The translations under genes and the position numbers were made by a program. A stretch of DNA of 64,000 nucleotides, from NCBI GenBank assembly GCA_027625915.1, contig JANTQA010000023.1, positions 17,856,001-17,920,000 of the forward strand. The letters are read 5' to 3'. This document shows, one piece after another, positions 59,641 through 64,000 of the stretch. A model generated the notes under the pieces. That model was not told where the DNA came from, searched no databases, and saw only the letters and a program-made list of their open reading frames with translations. Each line of letters opens with the position of its first letter. Positions within the stretch are counted from its first letter, which is position 1. This stretch comes from Anaeramoeba flamelloides. Its lineage: Eukaryota; Metamonada; Anaeramoebidae.

Positions 59641-61632
59641 ACCTATTTTTTCAATTGAAATTAAAAAATAATTCTTTATTATCAAAGATAATTAATATCC
59701 TATTTGAAGGATTATTATAATATTTAAAACACTTTTGAAATATATTATTATAACTCCTGAACTCTTAAAAAAAATTCAATTTTTTTAATATTATATTTGA
59801 AAAAAATCTAACGAAAAAATTAGATTTAAAAACTTAGATTCAAAAATATATTGAACATTAATTTTTGATTCAATATCTTTTATAAACCAATGATATATAT
59901 TCTAAGCAAAGTAATTAAAAAGTGAAAAATTAGCAAATGCTTAATATTTTTTTGAAAATTATTTTTTCAGGGTCATAAGAAGTTTTAATATTTTGAATAT
60001 GGGTATATTTGGCCACTTTTGGGAATACCCACAAGTCACAAAAAATAAAAAAATTGAATGACTGGTTCATTATTTTTAATATACATTTAATTAAGAAAAA
60101 CATTAAAAAAAAAAAAAAAATTACTTAATGTTATCCAATAGATATGTAAAAGTTTTTAAGAGACAAGTAAAAATAAAAAAATCTTCAAATAAATTTAATA
60201 TCAAATACAAATAATATTCATCGTATCTTCGAGTTTAAATAGTTCTATATAAATTACTCATATCCAGAGCTTATTTTCATTTTTTTAATTCTGTAATTGA
60301 ACGCAGTAGTCAAAATAATGATTTCCCTAAGTCTATAACCAGTGTTTCAATTTACCAAATTTTTTTTTCTTCTTGTTTCAATACAATAGCTAATTCGGTA
60401 TTCAGTAGTCTATCTAATCAAAAATCAATTTTCAAACTAAATCTCCTTGCTGTAAAGTGTAAACTTTTAATTACAAAGTGAATTTTTTCATATTTTTCTC
60501 AATTTTTTAGAAATTTTTTTTCATTTTTTTGATCTTCTAAAAATTTTTTATTTTTATTTATTTTTTGATATAAAAATTTACAAATTTGATCCTTCATTTT
60601 TCAAATTTCTTTTTAAAAAAATAGAAAATTTAAGAAACAAACAACATATTTACTAATGGTATGCTATCAGATTTCTTTGATTGGTTAATATATAGGTCTT
60701 CTCGAAAAAACAAGTATTACTTTTTATTGTGTAAAATAAGGCTACTATTTCGACTCTGTATATTTTGACAATAATAATTATTGTTTTGGGTAATTTTGTG
60801 AGAAAAAAATATCTCATTTCTCAAAACACATTTTTTTCAAAGAAGGAGAAACTTACTATTGATTGCAAAAGAAAAGTTACCAAATTTTTAGTCATACATT
60901 CCTAAAATGATTTGTAAATATCAAAATTCAAATTGTACTATTTAATTCTGTTGACCAGTTACACTCTGTCCCTCCTTTTAGAATTGGGAACTTTGATGAA
61001 TGGTTAACTTATTTCCAGAATTTTTTTATTAAGAGATAAATGAAAATTTTGAGCCTATTTTGATTCCAAACGGTAGTAATGGTCCATAATTTTTTATTCA
61101 ACCTCAATTCTCAAACAAAAAAAATCAAGAGTAATTTTTTCTTCAACATTAATTGAAGTAGAATTATTTTTTAAAGTTCTTCACAGTTTGGTTTTTGAAG
61201 ATAACTCTTGATCAGGGTCAATTTTAATAGAAAAAAAAAATGGGTGATCATATTTTTCTTCAAGAAAATTAACAAAATTTTTTTTTTTGAAAGTAAAATC
61301 AAGAACAATTCAATCTAGAAATTTATCAGACATTGCACCTCATATAAATCCTCTCAAATAAAATAATATTCTATTATTTCTAAATATTTCAAAAACTGCG
61401 TATTGAAAAAATTACGTAATCTCTAAAATAAAAATGTAAAAAAAATTTGATAAAGTCCAAAAAAGTTAACCCCAATAATAAGGGACTCAAAGAGGACCAA
61501 TTAAACATAAACAGAAAGATTATTTGGTTTTTGGAATCATTTTTTTTTCATTCTTTGCAAAAAATAAACTTTTGAACTTTTTATATTTTTTTTTTTTTTA
61601 AAACAAACTAGATTTTTAACTAATCTTTACTA
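59641..61632. other. intergenic with a reversed family D copy
   Basis: A minus-strand family D copy occupies about 60520-60745 (complement has AACCAATCAAAGAAATCTG, AAAAAGAAATTTG, AATGAAGGATCAAATTTG). The rest is A+T-rich and should contain the helicase promoter in its last few hundred bases; no motif can be supported. A possible MITE end, TACACTCTGTCCCTCC, at 60960 has no mate. Confidence 0.4.
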
Positions 61633-63495
61633 ATGTCTGGATTTCAACGATCAAAATCTTTTGATAACTTTAGAAGAGTTTCAAATGAGTCAAGTGGATT
61701 TTCGAGAGGGACACGAAGATTTGGAAGAGGTTATGGAGGCGGAAGAGGTGGAGGTGGAGGAAGAAGGAATTTTGGTGGAGGATATCGAAGAAACAATGAT
61801 CGATATGGGGGGTATGGAAATCGAAACAGAAGAGGATATGGAAGAGGTGGAGGTCGAAGAGGAGGAAGAAGGACTTTCAGAGAGGGGTATCTGCCTGATG
61901 GGAGATTAGCCAGGGTTAAACAAGCAGGCGAAGAACAAAAAGAAATTGAATTTGAAAAGAATTTTTACAAAGAGTCAGAAGAAGTCGAAGATATGACCAA
62001 GAAGGAGGCAATGGATATTCGAAAGGAACACGAAATTAAAGTTTTAAACTGTGAAACATTTTACAAGCCATTAACTACCTTTAAACAAGCAGACTTTCCA
62101 GAAAATATTTTAAAACTCATCAAGGAAAAAGAATTCGAAAAGCCCTCACCAATTCAAGCACAAACATGGCCAATGGTAATGTCAGGAAATGATCTTGTAG
62201 GTGTTGCACGTACAGGTTCTGGAAAAACACTTTCCTTTTTGCTTCCTGCCATTGTTCATATCCAAGCACAAAGAAAATTGGAAAAAGGCGATGGACCAAT
62301 TGCAATTGTTTTGGCACCAACAAGGTAATTATACACTTTTGATTTTTTTTTTTTTTTATTTCTATTCACCTTTGCTTATTTCCTTAGAATGAAAGTAAAA
62401 AAGAAAAAGTAACCAACCCAAAAAAAAAAAAAATTTGGATTATTCGTAATTTGATTTTTTTTTTAATTTTTACTTGAAACTTCTTTACTCTTCTTCTTCT
62501 TTTTTTGAGTCTGACAAACACTAACTAAATTAACACTTTCCAATTACTTTCTTTCCAAAAGGAATTTTTCAAATTTAATCCTTGTAAATAAATTTCAATT
62601 CAACTTGAATTAACTTGTGTTTAAATTAAAAAGGATCTTCAAAAAGTAATAAACCAAAAAGTGGAAATTTATTTATTATTTGAAAAGAATTTGATTCAAA
62701 AAATATTAAAGACCTCATTTTTTGTCCCTCGACGAACGAACAGCAATAATAAAATATTTTCTTTTATACTTTCTCAAAAAATAAAAATAATCCATAAATA
62801 AATAAATAAATAAATAGGGAACTTGCAGTTCAAATTTCTGAAATCGCTGAAGAATTTTTTAGCAGGTGTGATTTGAAAACTGCATGCCTTTATGGCGGAG
62901 CAGCACGAGGGCCACAAATTCAACTTCTCAGAAGAGGAACCCATCTGATTGTTGCAACCCCAGGAAGACTAATCGATTTAATTGAAGCTGACGAAACTAA
63001 CATGAACAGAGTCACATACTTAGTCTTAGATGAAGCTGATCGAATGTTGGATATGGGATTTGAGCCACAAATAAGATCCATTGTGGAAAAAATTCGAGAA
63101 GATCGACAAACATGTTTATGGAGTGCCACATGGCCAAAGGAAGTCCAAAAACTGGCTTCCGAATTAACAAATAACTCGATCAGGGTTAACGTTGGCTCAA
63201 TGAAGGTATCTGCCAATCCAAATATTAAGCAACAATTTATTTTCTTAAGGGATTTTGATAAAAAAGAGAAATTCGTTGAGAAATTAAAAGAACTTAATGA
63301 CGGGAAAAAGATTTTAGTCTTTGTACAAAGAAAGGTTACAGCAGATGAAATTTGTGATTGTCTTTTTGATAATGGTATTCGTTCCGAATCGATCCATGGA
63401 GACAAAACTCAATATATGCGTGAAAATACTTTAAAAAGATTTAAAAGTGGGAAAATAACAGTAATGGTTGCTACTGATGTCGCGGCAAGAGGACT
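61633..63495 (+). CDS. DEAD-box RNA helicase, DDX5/Dbp2 type, 3' end outside window
   Basis: Exon 1 is 61633-62324 and exon 2 62818-63495; the 493-bp GT-AG intron splits APTR|ELA in phase 2, and a GTAAGT donor after ...AARG follows exon 2. The 456 residues seen include an Arg/Gly-rich N-terminus (about 24-80), FYKESEEVEDMT..E...IRKEHEI (111-136), the Q motif (F150, PSPIQ 171-175), ARTGSGKT (192-199), APTRELA (228-234), TPGR (278-281), DEAD (302-305), SAT (333-335), ILVFVQRK (396-403) and VATDVAARG (448-456). YGGAARGPQI, FEPQIRSIVEKIR and WSATWPKEV are hallmarks of the DDX5/DDX17/Dbp2 branch, ATP-dependent RNA remodellers in transcription, splicing and export. Motif VI and the C-terminus lie beyond the window. 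Composition is moderate, unlike the A+T-rich intron. Confidence 0.96.
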
Positions 63496-64000
63496 GTAAG
63501 TTTTTTTTTTTTTTAATATTATTATCATTTTTTTTTGGAATGGTATTTATAAATTTTCATTCAGGAGGAAAAAATAATTTAAACTTTTTATTTATTTGAT
63601 TAATATTAATTAATCCAACCTAATATATTTGGTTGTTAATTATTAATTAAATAATTTAAAAATCTAAATTATTTTTTACACAAGGATTTTTGGATTTTTT
63701 TTTTTTTTATTATTTTTTCTCATAAGAAACACTTTTTTTTTTTTTTGATAAAGTTGAAATAATTCACTCTATGTCCATTAGAAAAAAAAAAAAAAAGCTC
63801 CTTGTTTATCTAATGAATAATACCTTCTTTTTTTAAGCATTGTAAATATTAACATTAAAAAAAATAATCAAATATTTATCTAATTTTAATCTTTGCAATA
63901 AATCTTTTCTTAACAAAAACCTTTCTGAACCAAAAATTTTTAATTATTAATCTTACCTTCTCTTTTATATTTTATAACTTTTAATTTTAATTATCATTAT
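63496..64000 (+). other. helicase intron 2, continuing past the window
   Basis: Begins with GTAAGT and stays A+T-rich with poly-T tracts to the end. No acceptor followed by the expected motif VI coding (HR.GR..R) is seen, so the intron is longer than 500 bp. Confidence 0.6.

Overview
This is a eukaryotic nuclear window, very A+T-rich, with long homopolymer tracts, spliceosomal GT-AG introns and standard stop codons (TAA and TGA end genes here; glutamine is written CAA/CAG). Gene density is low and most of the DNA is intron, intergenic sequence and decayed DNA transposons. The Lys/Glu/Asn-rich low-complexity proteins, the expanded non-autonomous transposons and the mix of short and multi-kilobase introns would fit an anaerobic amoeboid protist such as Anaeramoeba, but that is inference; an AT-rich amoebozoan is not excluded. 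No retrovirus-like, Polinton-like or toxin fossil was recognised.

Layout. 1-11 kb: the last two exons of an unrecognised coiled-coil gene (+, 2570-5835), weak coding-like patches at 7.3-8.1 kb, a complete 434-bp MITE with TTA target duplication (9157-9590) and a fold-back element (9993-10556). 11-15 kb: an intact, intronless, much G+C-richer glycerol kinase (+, 11344-12867), then a two-exon fragment resembling the C-terminus of a p24/TMED cargo receptor (+). 16-21 kb: a complete five-exon Rab14/Rab4-type GTPase (-) with a 26-nt exon and a 3.85-kb intron full of repeats. 22-31.4 kb: repeats culminating in a 5.4-kb CACTA/EnSpm-type transposon (25985-31366) with CAC..GTG ends, a C2H2 plus TNP2-like transposase gene, and a divergent coiled-coil gene; it sits inside another TIR element whose uninterrupted copy lies at 16.7-17.5 kb. 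33.4-34.2 kb: a three-helix membrane protein (+). 39.8-41.7 kb: a four- or five-exon purple-acid-phosphatase-like metallophosphatase (+). 42.7-51.9 kb: further TIR elements, a small secreted ORF, a coding-like relic and two Tc1/mariner-type elements, one keeping part of its DDE transposase. 52.1-55.3 kb: an unrecognised Lys-rich protein of about 1,070 residues (-), which I read as four degenerate PH-like modules joined by low-complexity linkers. 57-60 kb: more repeats and a possible COMM-domain remnant. 61.6 kb to the end: a DDX5/Dbp2-type DEAD-box helicase (+) that runs off the window.

The host genes are unrelated housekeeping or membrane-traffic genes and form no pathway. What dominates is the transposon record: about fourteen terminal-inverted-repeat families, several present in multiple copies and nested. 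The most notable items are the multi-module protein, the CACTA-type element with its nested insertion site, and the MITE families with definable target duplications.
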